A stretch of 64,000 nt of DNA from Cyprinodon diabolis (lineage: Eukaryota > Chordata > Actinopteri > Cyprinodontiformes > Cyprinodontidae), in assembly GCA_030533445.1 (NCBI GenBank), contig CM060083.1:30447666-30511665 (forward strand). The letters are read 5' to 3'. Within the stretch, counting starts at the first letter, position 1, and each line of letters begins with the position of its first letter. Below, in pieces: positions 14,201-25,379 of this stretch. The notes below the pieces were generated by a model. The model saw only the letters and a list, made by a program, of their open reading frames with translations, searched no databases and was not told the origin of the DNA. A program made the position numbers and the translations under genes.

Positions 14201-14967
14201 ATATTGTTTTTGATTGCTGTATATCTGCAGTCCTCTGAGACCAACTCAAGTAAAATACAAACCCAGCATGAGTGGAAAATTTGGTATTTTATCTGCATCC
14301 ATTTACTGGTTAAGGTTGTTTGCAGAGAAGGAGAACTGTAACCTGTGTGTATCCCAGTTTAAATGCTGCTTTGGAGCTGAAGCAGAAGCAGAAGCAGTTA
14401 CTGGGAGACACGTGTTGCCAGAAAATGGTTTTAAATTCCTTGGTAAGGTGCCTTACTGTTAGATCTCCGAAGCATGCATTACAGTCAACATCTGACACTA
14501 AAACCTTTATATTATGGACTAATTCCTAATCTATTGACTGTGATCACATATTTCTTTATGTGTGTCCACTGCATTATTGTACATGTTGGTGCCTGAGTTT
14601 GGTGCTTTACAATTAATGCCATTAATTTTCTTCATCCTTTGGATGCACTTTCCTTAAAACTATTTGTGAGAACTGAACCCACAGAAAAACAGTGTCTGAG
14701 GTCTTACACCAGGCTTAAGCAAAGATGATAAGATGTAAAAAATCATTATTTCATACTCTTTATGATTAAGGCTTTTAAAGTAAATGTGAGTTGTACAGAA
14801 GAGTCTAATATTACACTGTTTACCAATACAAGCTATTGTCTTCTAATTATCAGATGATAAAGCCCTCTGAAGGAGAAGATTTGATTAAAAACATTTCTGC
14901 AAGGCACCAGCGTGAACATCACGGCACAAGTAAAAAAAAAAAAAAGAAAATAATTACTGATACTCAC

Positions 14968-15084
14968 ATCTTGCAGGGAGATCATAGCCACAGGTGATCT
15001 TGGCTTTGCCGGTGTCACAGCCGTTTAGTGAGTGACACTCATCATACAGACAGGACCCTGCCGCTTTGTGTATGCAGCCGTCAA
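14968..15084 (-). CDS. Candidate internal exon, cysteine-rich (partial gene, family unknown)
   Basis: On the minus strand a 117-bp segment is bounded by a good acceptor (pyrimidine/GT-rich 'gtgtgtttcag' ending at 15085) and a strong donor ('gat|gtgagtat', GT at 14967-14966). Only one frame is open; the others meet stops at once. That frame gives 39 codons including '[17 protein letters not shown]' and '[19 protein letters not shown]', with five cysteines. Both splice phases are 1, as in shuffled extracellular modules. The local base composition is richer in G+C than the flanks. The cysteine spacing (7, 4, 5 and 8 residues between successive Cys) does not match an EGF, LDL-A, Kazal or VWC pattern that I can name, so I assign no gene. 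A secreted or extracellular protein is an inference. If real, much of the surrounding DNA is intron of a minus-strand gene. It could also be a chance open segment. Confidence 0.42.
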
Positions 15085-16912
15085 CTGAAACACACACAAA
15101 ACCAGAGTAAGGTTTAACGGAGGAAAAAACAAGAATACGCAGCTTCATATATCTCAGACATGCTGTGATAAAAAGGTGTACGTGCTTCGTCATTTAAGAA
15201 CAAAAAGATAACTGCAAGCTAAAAAAAAAAACCCTCCAAGGCTGAAATCTAGTAACTATATCTGGAAATGTTACAATTATATCAGGTTTTCCTTCCTGTG
15301 GGGATACTGGCTCTACTATGGTGAGCTGCGCCTGTTGCTGGTAAATATTGACAACCTTCGAAATTAAATTAGATGGACCAAGATCTAATAACCCCTCAGC
15401 GTAGGGTGAAAAGGAGACCGTTCTTCCTGCAATCTCTCTCCTCTGTCAACAGCAATATAGCATTAGATCATTAACTGTATTTTCTGCCTTGATCTTTGCT
15501 GTGAGCCTTGCATGATTTGGATCTATGTTGTGGATCTGTCATGCCTGGTGTTGACGTGTGTCCTGGTTCTTTGGAGACCTCAGGCACCCAACCCCCCTTA
15601 AAGGTTTTAATTTTATCAGGTTAAGGACACGATACACTTGATTGATGGCTCATCTTACACAAGAAGGCAGAGCGATAGAAATCCACATTATCTGTCTCTG
15701 AGAGCCTGACATCCCTCCAAGAGCATGTTATCAATCACACTGAAATATCATATAATCCTCCTCAAGTTGTCCTGTAGAAATCCTCAAGAGCTATTAGGAG
15801 ATAACAAGGCCAGGGAGAGGAAGAAGAAAACAAGCACAGATTTCTTGTTGCTTCTCATTCGGATTTGACCACTAGTGGGATCAAATGTTCCGGATTTCCC
15901 CCGACCAAAGCTAAAACAGTTCAGCTGTTTAGAACTGCAGAACTGTTGTATGAAAAAAGTTGACTCTAATAAGTACATTCATATGTAACACAATAATCCT
16001 TTATGTAAACATCCAGGGAAGAAAACAGAGAAAAGCTAGATAAAATCCGGAGACATTTTAGTTCACATTATGAAGACAGACAAAAGCTCTTTTTCATGAG
16101 GGATGGTCCACTTCAGAGCTCCTTTCAACTTCTCTGGGATGAGTCAACGACAACAGCTGGGCGGAACATTTTCTACTTCTATCAATCAACTTTAATGGAC
16201 TGAGGGACAGGCAACTGACAGAGACAAATCCTGATGGCTTTACAAAGAAGTAACATGACTCTGACAGTGATGTGGATATGCAACGAGATCGCTGCAATGA
16301 CAATGAAAGCTGCTTAGCACAACACAGAGACGGATGCAGAGCAGGCTGAAGGCTTGGCATTTTTATAATGTATAACTCTGCAAGCAAGATTGTCCATGAG
16401 GATCGAGCACTTATTTGCATCAGGAATGGTTACTTACATCTCGCAAACACAGACTGATAAAAAAAAAAGAGAGAATCTTAAGACTGAAAGCTCCACAGAC
16501 TTTTGAATTTTGGTCTTTTGAAAGGTTACCCTCGCTGCTAAAAAATGTTGTGCACACAAACACTAATCGTATTCAATGATTTAGAATATATTTTCTGCTA
16601 ATGCTTGTTTCTCAAATTTGAACTTCATTTTAAAAAAATTCTACTTTTAAGCCGGTGTTAAACAAACATTTATTAAAGCAAATTTTCTGCAGTTTTAATG
16701 TTTTTTTATTGGTTTGGTGCAATATTTCAATTTAAACGGTTTTTATTAGCTAAAACTGGGAGAGACCTATAACTGATATAAAGACTTCTGAAAATAGGTT
16801 ATTTGAAAATTCTATTTAAAAAAGGTACATTTCGTATACAGATTTATTACACGCAGTGATCCATTTTAAGCTTTTGTTTCGGCTTTGATGATTATAGCTT
16901 TAATCTTATCCA
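15085..16912. other. Non-coding DNA next to candidate exon
   Basis: No gene or clear repeat is visible. Sequence complexity and G+C content look somewhat higher at about 15,600-16,440 than in the surrounding A+T-rich DNA. Without alignments I cannot tell whether this is conserved regulatory DNA. It would be upstream intron sequence if the minus-strand candidate exon is real. Confidence 0.5.
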
Positions 16913-17130
16913 ATCCATTTTATTTATAAAGCACATTTAACAAAAAAACATTATTCCAATGTGCTGTACATAGAAACAAACAAAAATCCCAACACACACA
17001 AGAAAGCAGAAATAGTTTAGAATGAGTAAAAAAATAAAATGATACAGAGGACCACACAATCTTGCAGTGTTAAAGGCCAAACAGTAAAAGTGTTTCTTAA
17101 TGCGAGACTAAAACACTCCACTGTGGAGTA
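16913..17130 (-). mobile_element. Teleost retroelement-like fragment (degenerate)
   Basis: The plus strand reads 'ccattttatttataaagcac', then 'aatgtgctgtacataga', then 'gttaaaggccaaacagtaaa'. This resembles the reverse complement of a common fish dispersed repeat with the phrases 'tttatttatatagcaca' and 'aaagtgctgtaca'. The assignment is by remembered pattern only. Confidence 0.38.
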
Positions 17131-17212
17131 ACCAAAAGGGAAATCCTAAAATCCAGTATCTCATATAATTGCAAACTTCTACTGTATCAGATATTTTTGA
17201 TATAGAAATGTA

Positions 17213-17410
17213 CAGTGGGGCAAAAAAGTATTTAGTCAGCCACCAATAGTGCAAGTTCTCCCACTCAAAAAGATGAGAGAGGCCGGTAATTTTCATCATA
17301 GATATACCTCAACTATGAGAGACAAAATGAGAAAAAAAATCCAGAAAATCACGTTGTCTGATTTTTAAAGAATTTATTTGCAAAATATGGTGGAAAATAA
17401 GTATTTGGTC
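17213..17410 (+). repeat. Left IR/DR inverted repeat of Tc1 family A
   Basis: The outer motif is at the terminus and the inner copy 'ataagtatttggtca' is near 17397-17411. These are the expected transposase-binding sites. It pairs with 18617-18816. Confidence 0.93.
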
Positions 17411-17523
17411 AGTTACAAACAAGCAAGATTTCTGGCTCTCACAGACCTGTAACTTCTTCTGTAAGAGGCTCCTCTGTCCTTCACTCGTTACCTTCATTAA
17501 TGGCACCTGTTTGAACCTGTTAT

Positions 17524-17535
17524 CAGTATAAAAGA
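17524..17535 (+). promoter_or_regulatory. TATA box of Tc1 family A transposase
   Basis: 'agtataaaagac' lies about 45 bp upstream of the start codon at 17578, inside the element. The start has a favourable context, 'ctccaccatgg'. Confidence 0.6.
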
Positions 17536-17577
17536 CACCTGTCCACAACCTCAAACAGTCACACTCTAAACTCCACC

Positions 17578-18599
17578 ATGGCCAAAACTAGAGAGCTGTC
17601 AAAGGACACCCGAAACAAAATTATAGACCTGCACCAGGCTGGGAAGTCTGAATCTGCAATAGGTAAACAGCTTGGTGTGAAGAAATCAACTGTGGGATCA
17701 ATTATTAGAAAATGGAAAACATACAAGACCACTGATAATCTTCCTCGATCTGGGGCTCCACGCAAGATCTCACCCCGTGGGGTCAAAATGATCACAAGAA
17801 CGGTGAGTAAAAATCCCAGAACCACACGGGGGGACCTAGTGAATGACCTGCAGAGAGCTGGGACCAAAGTAACAAAGGCTACCATCAGTAACACACTGCG
17901 CCGCCAGGGACTCAAATCCTGCAGTGCCAGACGTGTCCCCCTGCTTAAGCCAGTACATGTCAAGGCCCGTCTCAATTTTGCTAGAGAGCATTTGGATGAT
18001 CCAGACGATGACTGGGAGAATATCATATGGACAGATGAAACCAAAATAGAATTTTTTGGTAAAAACTCTATTCGTCGTGTTTGGAGGAGAGAGAATGCTG
18101 AGTTGCATCCAAAGAACACATACCTACAGTGAAGCATGGGGGTGGAAACATCATGCTTTGGGGCTGTTTTTCTGCTAAGGGACCAGGACGACTGATCCGT
18201 GTGAAGAAAAGAATGAATGGGGCCATGTATCGTCACATTTTGAGTGAAAACCTCCTTCCATCAGCAAGGGCATTGAAGATGAAACGTGGCTGGGTCTTTC
18301 AGCATGACAATGATCCCAAACACACCGCCCGGGTAATGAAGGAGTGGCTTCGTAAGAAGCATTTCAAGATCCTGGAGTGGCCAAGCCAGTCTCCAGATCT
18401 CAACCCCATAGAAAATCTTTGGAGGGAGTTGAAAGTCCGTGTTGCCCAGCGACAGCCCCAGAACATCACTGCTCTAGAGGAGATCTGCATGGAGGAATGG
18501 GCCAAAATACCAGCAACAGTGTGTGAAAACCTTGTGAAGACTTACAGAAAAAGTTTGATCTCTGTCATTGCCAACAAAGGGTATATAACAAAGTATTGA
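17578..18599 (+). pseudogene. Tc1-like transposase, family A, broken by a frameshift
   Basis: Cut-and-paste DDE transposase, a nuclear enzyme that binds the inverted repeats and inserts at TA. The N-terminal half (17578-18132, 184 codons) holds a paired-type helix-turn-helix (about residues 5-105), a linker with 'PRSGAPRK', and the first catalytic Asp in 'IIWTDETK' (residue 153). The C-terminal half is in the next frame (open 18129-18599). It begins with '[14 protein letters not shown]', has the second Asp in '[11 protein letters not shown]' and the Glu in 'DLNPIENLW', 34 residues apart (DD34E), and ends 'NKGYITKY'. The frame changes near 18118-18122. Compared with the usual '[11 protein letters not shown]' junction, one base appears to have been lost in the 'aacaca' stretch, and the original frame then stops at 18130-18132. 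Apart from this change the whole normal length of about 340 residues is recognisable, so inactivation is probably recent. The minus-strand frames overlapping it are shadows. Confidence 0.95.
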
Positions 18600-18616
18600 G
18601 ATGAACTTTTGTTATT

Positions 18617-18816
18617 GACCAAATACTTATTTTCCACCATATTTTACAAATAAATTCTTTAAAAATCAGACAATGTGATTTTCTGGATTTTTTTTTTCTC
18701 ATTTTGTCTCTCATAGTTGAGGTATATCTATGATGAAAATTACCGGCCTCTCTCATCTTTTTGAGTGGGAGAACTTGCACTATTGGTGGCTGACTAAATA
18801 CTTTTTTGCCCCACTG
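18617..18816 (-). repeat. Right IR/DR inverted repeat of Tc1 family A
   Basis: Near-identical reverse complement of 17213-17410. It starts 'gaccaaatacttattttcc' (inner repeat) and ends 'ttttgccccactg'. An AATAAA at 18649-18654, inside the arm, can serve as the transposase polyadenylation signal. Confidence 0.93.
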
Positions 18817-18818
18817 TA

Positions 18819-20429
18819 TGTCAAAGTAATATACAATATTTATGCTTAGTTCATAGCAGAGGCTCATCTCTGCCTCAATGCAGTAAGGCATGCTCCCAAC
18901 TTAGACTTAGATTTTATTTGTTATTTTGTTTACACAAGTGTAAAACAAAAATAAATTTCGTTTGGAAAAGCTCTCTGGACAATTTCATCTTTTTTTAAAG
19001 TGCAGCCTTGAAAAATAGTAAAAAGACTGTAAATTTACAGTTCTAACTTTTTTTTATATATATAATGATAAAATATAATAAAAAATACAATACAATAACC
19101 CATTCTACAAAACATTCAGCAGTGGGGAAGAAACTGCAGTGGAATCAGCAGGACCTGCATCCAATGATTCGAAGTCTCTTCCCCGAAGGCAGCAGGGAGA
19201 AACAGTCCATGGTGGGGGTGCGAGGGGTCATTTATTTTATTTTCCCAACCAGCCTGTGGCTCTGCTGAGATGTCCAGATAGCAACAATCAGCTCCTCTGC
19301 ATATTTAGCTCATATCTTTCTCTTGACATTACCCCACATATTCGCTACACTTGCATAATTACATGTTTGTTACAACTTCTCCTTACGCTCAGCATTTCAC
19401 CAATCTGTCTGGAGACAGCACTCTTAAGAGCAAGCTTCTCCAGTGCTGACCTTTGTACTGTAGCTCATCCTCCTTATAGAAGTCGCCAATGACTTGTCTG
19501 CTGCCCAACCTTTAATTAGTAGTCTTTCTTAAGATGTAGGTTTTAAAATTTAGACATCCTGTTGGCAGATATAGACAGGTAAGGATATTTTCAAATGGTG
19601 CTTAAAGAAGAGGTTATCACTTTGGTTACGTCCACCATTTTCTGATTAGATGACAATTGAATTTATTTAATTATATTAAAGAAATAAAACCTGGTAAGAG
19701 AATATCTAAAGTAAGAAACCAAAGTAGTATAATGCAAAAACCATAGCTAACCAGAATTAAGCAAATGCAAAACAAACCTAACAAACTCCAACCATAATAC
19801 AAACCAAACCAAACGGGGTTCTGAGGAGGGAGAGGAAAAAGCTTTTTCTGAATACATAGCAGCTTTAAAGCAGCAGAGCACCAATCAGAGCAAAACATAA
19901 CACCTGCAGAGGGCCTGTCTCCTGAACCCTACAAGGAAAAAAGGCAGAGACCCACTGCACACTTCCAAAATACCACTAGTAAAATTACAAAAAGTTTTTT
20001 TTCTGTAATGTTTGGGGTTTATTTTTGCAAGTCTCTTATATTCACACTAAGTCTAAATGAGCTATCTTTGTTTTTTACGGATAAGTACATCTTTTCTAAG
20101 TTAGTAGTAAGTCCTAAGTTTGTCAGTTTGATTGGGAAAGCTAAGTTTTGCAAAATCCAACATGTCGGCCGTGCATATACTGTAGTAAAGGTATAAAAAG
20201 TTTATTGTATAGTTTCTTAGTATTGGCTATGTTTTAGCTTCTCTAAAAGTTGGTATCTCATTAAATCAATGTCAAACCCTAATGCTCACATATATTTTCT
20301 TGCAAACACACCTTTAGTGTTTAATGCATAAAACGGAAAAAAGACACATTATCATCCTGCACATTTAACAGCAGTTTCTACCACAACAATTAGCAAATCC
20401 CTCTGTTGTTGCAGAAAGGGAGAAGGACG
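18819..20429. other. Non-coding DNA with an old repeat piece
   Basis: No supported gene. It contains the repeat fragment at 19095-19265. The remaining open frames show no known domain. Confidence 0.6.
19095..19265 (+). mobile_element. Dispersed teleost repeat fragment (degenerate)
   Basis: The phrases 'gtggggaagaaactg', 'cttccccgaaggcagcagg', 'aaacagtccatgg' and 'tgggggtgcgaggggtc' occur in the same order as in a common fish dispersed repeat that I remember. Another part of what I believe is the same family lies at 39500-39730 ('caactttattgtcatcaca'). Confidence 0.4.
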
Positions 20430-20550
20430 CAAGTACCCTGTACAAACCCTAAAATCTCCACTCTGGGTACCTGAGCAAAATCCTTAACCCCACACTGCTC
20501 CCCAGGTCCCACACAATGGCAGCCCGCTGCCCCCCAAAAGGGATGTGTTT
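20430..20550 (+). mobile_element. tRNA-type SINE fragment (body)
   Basis: Contains 'ccactctgggtacctgagca', 'atccttaaccccacactgctcccc' in shortened form, 'cacaatggcagcccgctgcc' and 'aaaagggatg'. The same order of phrases occurs in reverse in the fuller SINE at 55732-55932. The tRNA-like head and the A/T tail are not recognisable here. Confidence 0.6.
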
Positions 20551-21710
20551 TTAGGGATGTGCTTAGATTTCAAGTATCATAAGTATACTAATAAATAAGT
20601 TCAGCCTACTTATGGAGACCTATTGGTAATAAATGTCCGCACCTAAACCAAATGTATAATATATGGAATACTACATTTTGCAGACAGTGTTGGAAGCACA
20701 AAGAATAAAAAAGAAATGTGAAGAGAGAATCTTCAGACCTTTCTAATGATCAACAAAGAGAGGGAATAATACATTATACTGTCTTTAGTTCATTGCATTA
20801 ACAGTACCTCACACTCCCATTCATTATTTGAAAGCACAGTTGATGTCATGTCTATAACAACCTTAGATATCCTACCAAAAAAACGTAGTAGTTAGTAGTT
20901 CATCTCAGTTCCTAAAGAAAGAGATTGCAGATAATAATGTTGAGCTTTCATTTCAATTCTCCCCCTGTCCACCGTGGTTGCATAAGCTAATCTTTCTGAT
21001 GCTATTCAGTGTGTCACTGCTGTCTTGTCGCAGTGAGCCCCTAAAAGCTTGCAAATTTGTTCACAATGCCTGGAAACAGAGAAAGATGTTGAACTGATCT
21101 GGCTGCTAGCCAGAATCTCTGAAGGTAAAGCTACAGATTTAATTTACCTGCTTTACTGCTGGAATAAAACAGATGCATTTGGGTAATAGGTGTGTTTATC
21201 ATCTGTATGTCTGAGGTAGACATAAAGCAAGAAGCACGGAATAAGAGGCAGAGACAGGTTTCAGAATGCACTTTGTAATTTGGAATTCAATTTCTAGAGA
21301 ACACTCTGCAAGAAGCAATCCAAACTTGATTGTGAATGCTTTTTTTTGTAACTTAGGTAACTAAAAGCAGATCTGAGTTCCCATAAGTGGAGATATGACC
21401 CACATGCAATTTGACCATCAATTTATTTTCTCATTTAAGTTGGATCTCAGAGATATTCCCTGCAGATTTCTACATTAGATGTTTGAAACATTACAAAGGC
21501 AGCCTTAGACTCTCATTGGCTTAAATTCACATTTGCTGCAGACAAATGAACAACCCCTTCCTAAAAGTGTCATACTTCTGAAAAAAAACGATGAACATTT
21601 GGGCAAACTTTGGAAACCCCTAAGAGTGAACTGAAAAGAAGGATGGCCCAGGTTCTTCCTGGGACCTGTTATACCTCCAACTTATTTAATTAATTCCTTA
21701 ACTCATTTTT

Positions 21711-21750
21711 GATGGATGGATGGATGGATGGACAGATTGATGGATTGAGG
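21711..21750. repeat. (GATG)n microsatellite
   Basis: Six GATG/TGGA-phase units ('gatggatggatgg...') followed by diverged units 'gacagattgatggattgagg'. Confidence 0.9.
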
Positions 21751-24700
21751 TGAGAAATTTCTTAACTCCTGTCTTATTCCTGTAAGCCCAAAATCGTCTT
21801 GTGAGCTGAATGTATCTGCTCCATAAAATCTAACCCGTTTGTCTAATTAAGCTTGCAATCGGTAGGAGGCGAAAGCAGTTTCAAAAGGACCCCTTAAACC
21901 AATTACAGAGGAGTCCCTATCTCATTGTATTACGATGTCATAATCATATTCAAATGTTAAATTTTCCTCCTACAGACACACCTGAATCTCAGCCTTCAAA
22001 GGCTATCAAATACACCTCTTTCTCTCTTATCCCCGCTTTCAGACGGATACATATGTCAAGTCCCAAGATGAGGATGTTCTCACCTCTGCGATGCACAAAC
22101 ACAGGTGAAAGGTGCCATATTTCAACTTCCATTAAGGCTTCTTCACAGAGGACATTTAATTTAGCAGGCTTAATATTCAGGCGGCAGCCTGAGCCCACTG
22201 CTGGGCCTTCTCAACCCCTGCTGAAAAATATCACAGCTAATACCTCATCTATCTCTGCTTGCAGCCTGCCTCAGCTTTAGGATGGGTCTATATGGGACAA
22301 AACATTTATTCATCTTCTCTGAATGCCTTGCTCACAGAAACTTCCCAGAGCGGCCACTCCAGCAAGTCCACGCAGCTAATGAAGATAACTCTGAGCAGAG
22401 GCCGGACAGCATCCCTCTGAACACATAATGGGAACAAGGAGAGAGCAAGAGACAGAGGGAGAGACATATTGAGGAAGACAAAGGAGATGAGTGTGTGTGG
22501 GTGTGTGTGAGTGTGTTTATCAGTCTAAAGCAGTCTGAATTAGTTACTCAGCTGTAACCTTGGCTCCCTCCATTGTTGAAGACACCTCTGCCTTGTCCTC
22601 TCAGGGCTCGGTTCCCACATGCATTGAGGGACTCAGCAAAAGCTGTGCTTACTCTCCCTGGGCTTCTCTCAGGCAGCACGAAAAACGAAGAGCTTTCAAT
22701 CACTCCCTCAGACACAATGAATACCTGCTCTGCTCTCATTACAATACCCTGCTTTTCAGAAATAGTGTCAGCAGCAATTTTCTCTCCTAATTATTTTTCC
22801 TCTCCTCTGAGGGTTGGGTTCAGGACTGGAGCCAGAAGAGGCAGCACGTTTCGGGCAAAACAGAAGGGGGAGAGCGAGTTTGATTTATACCCGAAAGCAA
22901 TATGAGGGAAGCTGTGACTAATCCAATAGAAGAGAATAACAAGGTATATCTAAACTTTAACCTGCATGACTCCATGCGTGGGCAAGGTCAGCTCATCATA
23001 TAGAGGTGTGGAAATATGAACCAGAACTTTTATCACTACTTTTTCTTATAGTGGTGTTGTTTTAACACAAAAGAAACACATTCCAGAAACTATTGAGGCT
23101 CATATTGCCTTGTGCCTATTTCTCTGTAGTATCCATGGCAACACCATATCTCCCTCCTTCTTCCCAGTGGTTCCAGAGTTGAACATTGATCAAAGCCTCT
23201 CCCCTAAATTCCACCTCTGTGATTTACAACACTATTTTCTATTCAACTAATTTCACTCAAGGAGATGATGACATGGATTAGACCGCTAATCAAGTGCCAA
23301 TCAGATATCTGGTTGAGCTAAGTGTCAGGCGGAATATGTCCAAGCCTTTGTAGTTATTCCCGTGTGATACAGAATTATGTGTTCTAATCAAAGCAAATAT
23401 GGATGCAGCAGAAGCCGAAACTCTCTCTCCACCCTAACCACGCTCTAAAAAAAGGATATTAATCTCAATTTTACCTGCAATAAACAGGTAAACAAGAAAT
23501 TTGAGTTAATGGTCTGCCAGCAGGATAGTCATAGATGTAAGGCACCAAAGTGATATAAAAAATAGAAAATAAAAACCTGGCTTTACTTGACTTGAAATTT
23601 TCCTGTCACTGTAATGTTAGAAAGAGCCAGAGTGAATGACAACAATAACAGGTTCCCACAGGCAACTTTTCTGTTAGTGTTGTCGCCGTGCAGCCCACGC
23701 AGAGGGACATTTCAGAAACCATTGGGAGAGTGTTCAATGTGAAAATAAAAATAGCATGGTTGGAAAAACACCCAAATATACACAACATATGCTCGGATTT
23801 ATTAATATGACATGTGTCCTGTATTGCGGTGCAGATGCATTAATAATTTAATGTGAACTAATATTATATTGAAACACAAATACAACTGAAGCGCTTAACA
23901 ATTACAGGGCCTCTGTCCTAAAAAAATTCAACTAGTTGAACTTTTTAACTAGTTGATAATGCTTTTCTTTCATCAAAATCATGAAAAAAGTGTTATTTGC
24001 TTGATTCATGCATCCTCATCACGCTTTCTGTCCTGGAAAAATGAGGGACCATCAGCGTCATACAAAGGACAGAGCTAACCCATCCCCTACAGGAACCACC
24101 AAAATTGACCGCGCTGCATCTGCTCAGTAACAAAATTACAAAATATCCACTTTGTTTGATCAGCCAGCGATGATGTGGGGCCCAGCACGATTATTCCTGC
24201 ACAGAGTTGAGACTTTGTCGCTTTTCTGGCATCTAATTTGCACAGTGAAGACAAATGTGCTTTTTAAGCTAACTTTGAAATTGCGAGAGATCTCAGACTT
24301 TATTCAGCATTCTAATAAATAAGCCTTAAGTGTCTGAAGTGGGATAATACAGTAACACCAAGAAATGGGAGGCACCCACAAGAGGACAGGTGGCTTAACA
24401 GAGAGGGCAAGTAGTTTATTTCTTTCCAGGGTTTAGGAAAAAACTAATATTTCATAACAAACTAATATTCTGCAGTGACAGTAACAGGTTTTTCTTTCTT
24501 TTTTAAACGCATTTCAAATACCTTTTCTTTCCTTTGACTAACCCATTGTGAGTTCCTTAGGCCAATTTTTAAAGCAATTAAAGGTAATGGATATAGAACT
24601 ATGACCTGAGTTTTAAAAAGCCTGTTTAACCTTAAAAACATATGAAGAATAAATAAAAATAAAAAAAGATAAAATTATAAAACTGTATGATGGAGACTAA

Positions 24701-25343
24701 GGTACACTGGTTATTAGTAGCCTCAGGTTTTTTATATGGTTTGCATGAACAAACGTTGGCAAACTAAAATGTCTAAAAATAAAGCATGGCTGCAGTTTAA
24801 AAATAAATGCTGATGAACTGCACTGGCTGAATGAGAAGATCTGTCTGATTCAGAAGAACGTGCAGATTAACACTTCTTAATGTGGCTTGAGATTCTCATC
24901 TGGTCCAGATATCAACTACCAAGGTTATTTATGCCCTTAATATATATTTACTATATCGCGCCACAGTACCATTGTTTTCAGACATGAACTGGTGCACACC
25001 GGAGTTTGGCTGGAGCCAAAAGGAGACCACACCCCTCTTTAGTTTGGTGCAAATTAAGAGTCTGATTGCGCTTTCATACTGACCATAATGGAAACAAGCT
25101 GCAGGTGTAAAAAAGAACCACTAAATTCAGTTATGACCTAAGTTTTTCTAATGATTTTAGTGTTCATTTTGAAGTAGCATTAAGGCCTGGTCTGATATAT
25201 TTAATAACTTAAAGTAATCAGTCTTACTTTTATTCCTCTTAGCATTTGGAAGTTGGTTAGTTAAAGTTAATTAAAAGGGTCAAAACGGAAATTATTTGTG
25301 TTCATTTGTTCATTTGTTATAGGCTTAGAACTGCCTTGATATG

Positions 25344-25374
<31 letters not shown>
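25344..25374. repeat. (AT)n microsatellite
   Basis: About 15 TA units. Confidence 0.95.

Positions 25375-25379
<5 letters not shown>

Larger units (their letters stand above)
7008..14967. other. A+T-rich non-coding DNA
   Basis: Nearly 8 kb without a supportable gene. It contains a long (AT)n tract, an AT/AC-rich tract at 11190-11253, and several poly-A or poly-T runs near 9316, 9361 and 10605. The open frames are short, A+T driven and show no recognisable motif. It could be intron sequence of the gene that owns the 14968-15084 candidate exon. Confidence 0.6.
17213..18816 (+). mobile_element. Tc1-like transposon, family A (complete, defective transposase)
   Basis: A 1604-bp element with terminal inverted repeats that begin and end 'cagtggggcaaaaaagta' and is flanked by TA on both sides (17211-17212 and 18817-18818), the Tc1/mariner target duplication. 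The inverted repeats are about 200 bp (17213-17410 and 18617-18816). Each has an outer and an inner copy of a motif containing 'agtattt(a/g)gtca', so the organisation is IR/DR. The two arms differ by few substitutions plus small length differences in A/T runs, which suggests a fairly recent insertion. The transposase gene inside has one frameshift. I recall very similar elements, with this same terminal sequence, in many fishes and in lampreys, where horizontal transfer has been proposed. Confidence 0.96.

Noticed and set aside
17559..18236. Long minus-strand open frame (225 codons)
   Set aside because: It is antisense to the family A transposase, whose protein motifs are unambiguous on the plus strand. 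No known domain appears in the minus frame.
22548..22905. Overlapping open frames in a G+C-richer block
   Set aside because: Three frames on both strands overlap, none has splice support or a recognisable motif.
24960..25100. Possible MITE or exon around 'ctggtgcacaccgg'... phrase
   Set aside because: It faintly recalls a fish repeat, but I could not find paired ends, and no frame is bounded by splice sites.
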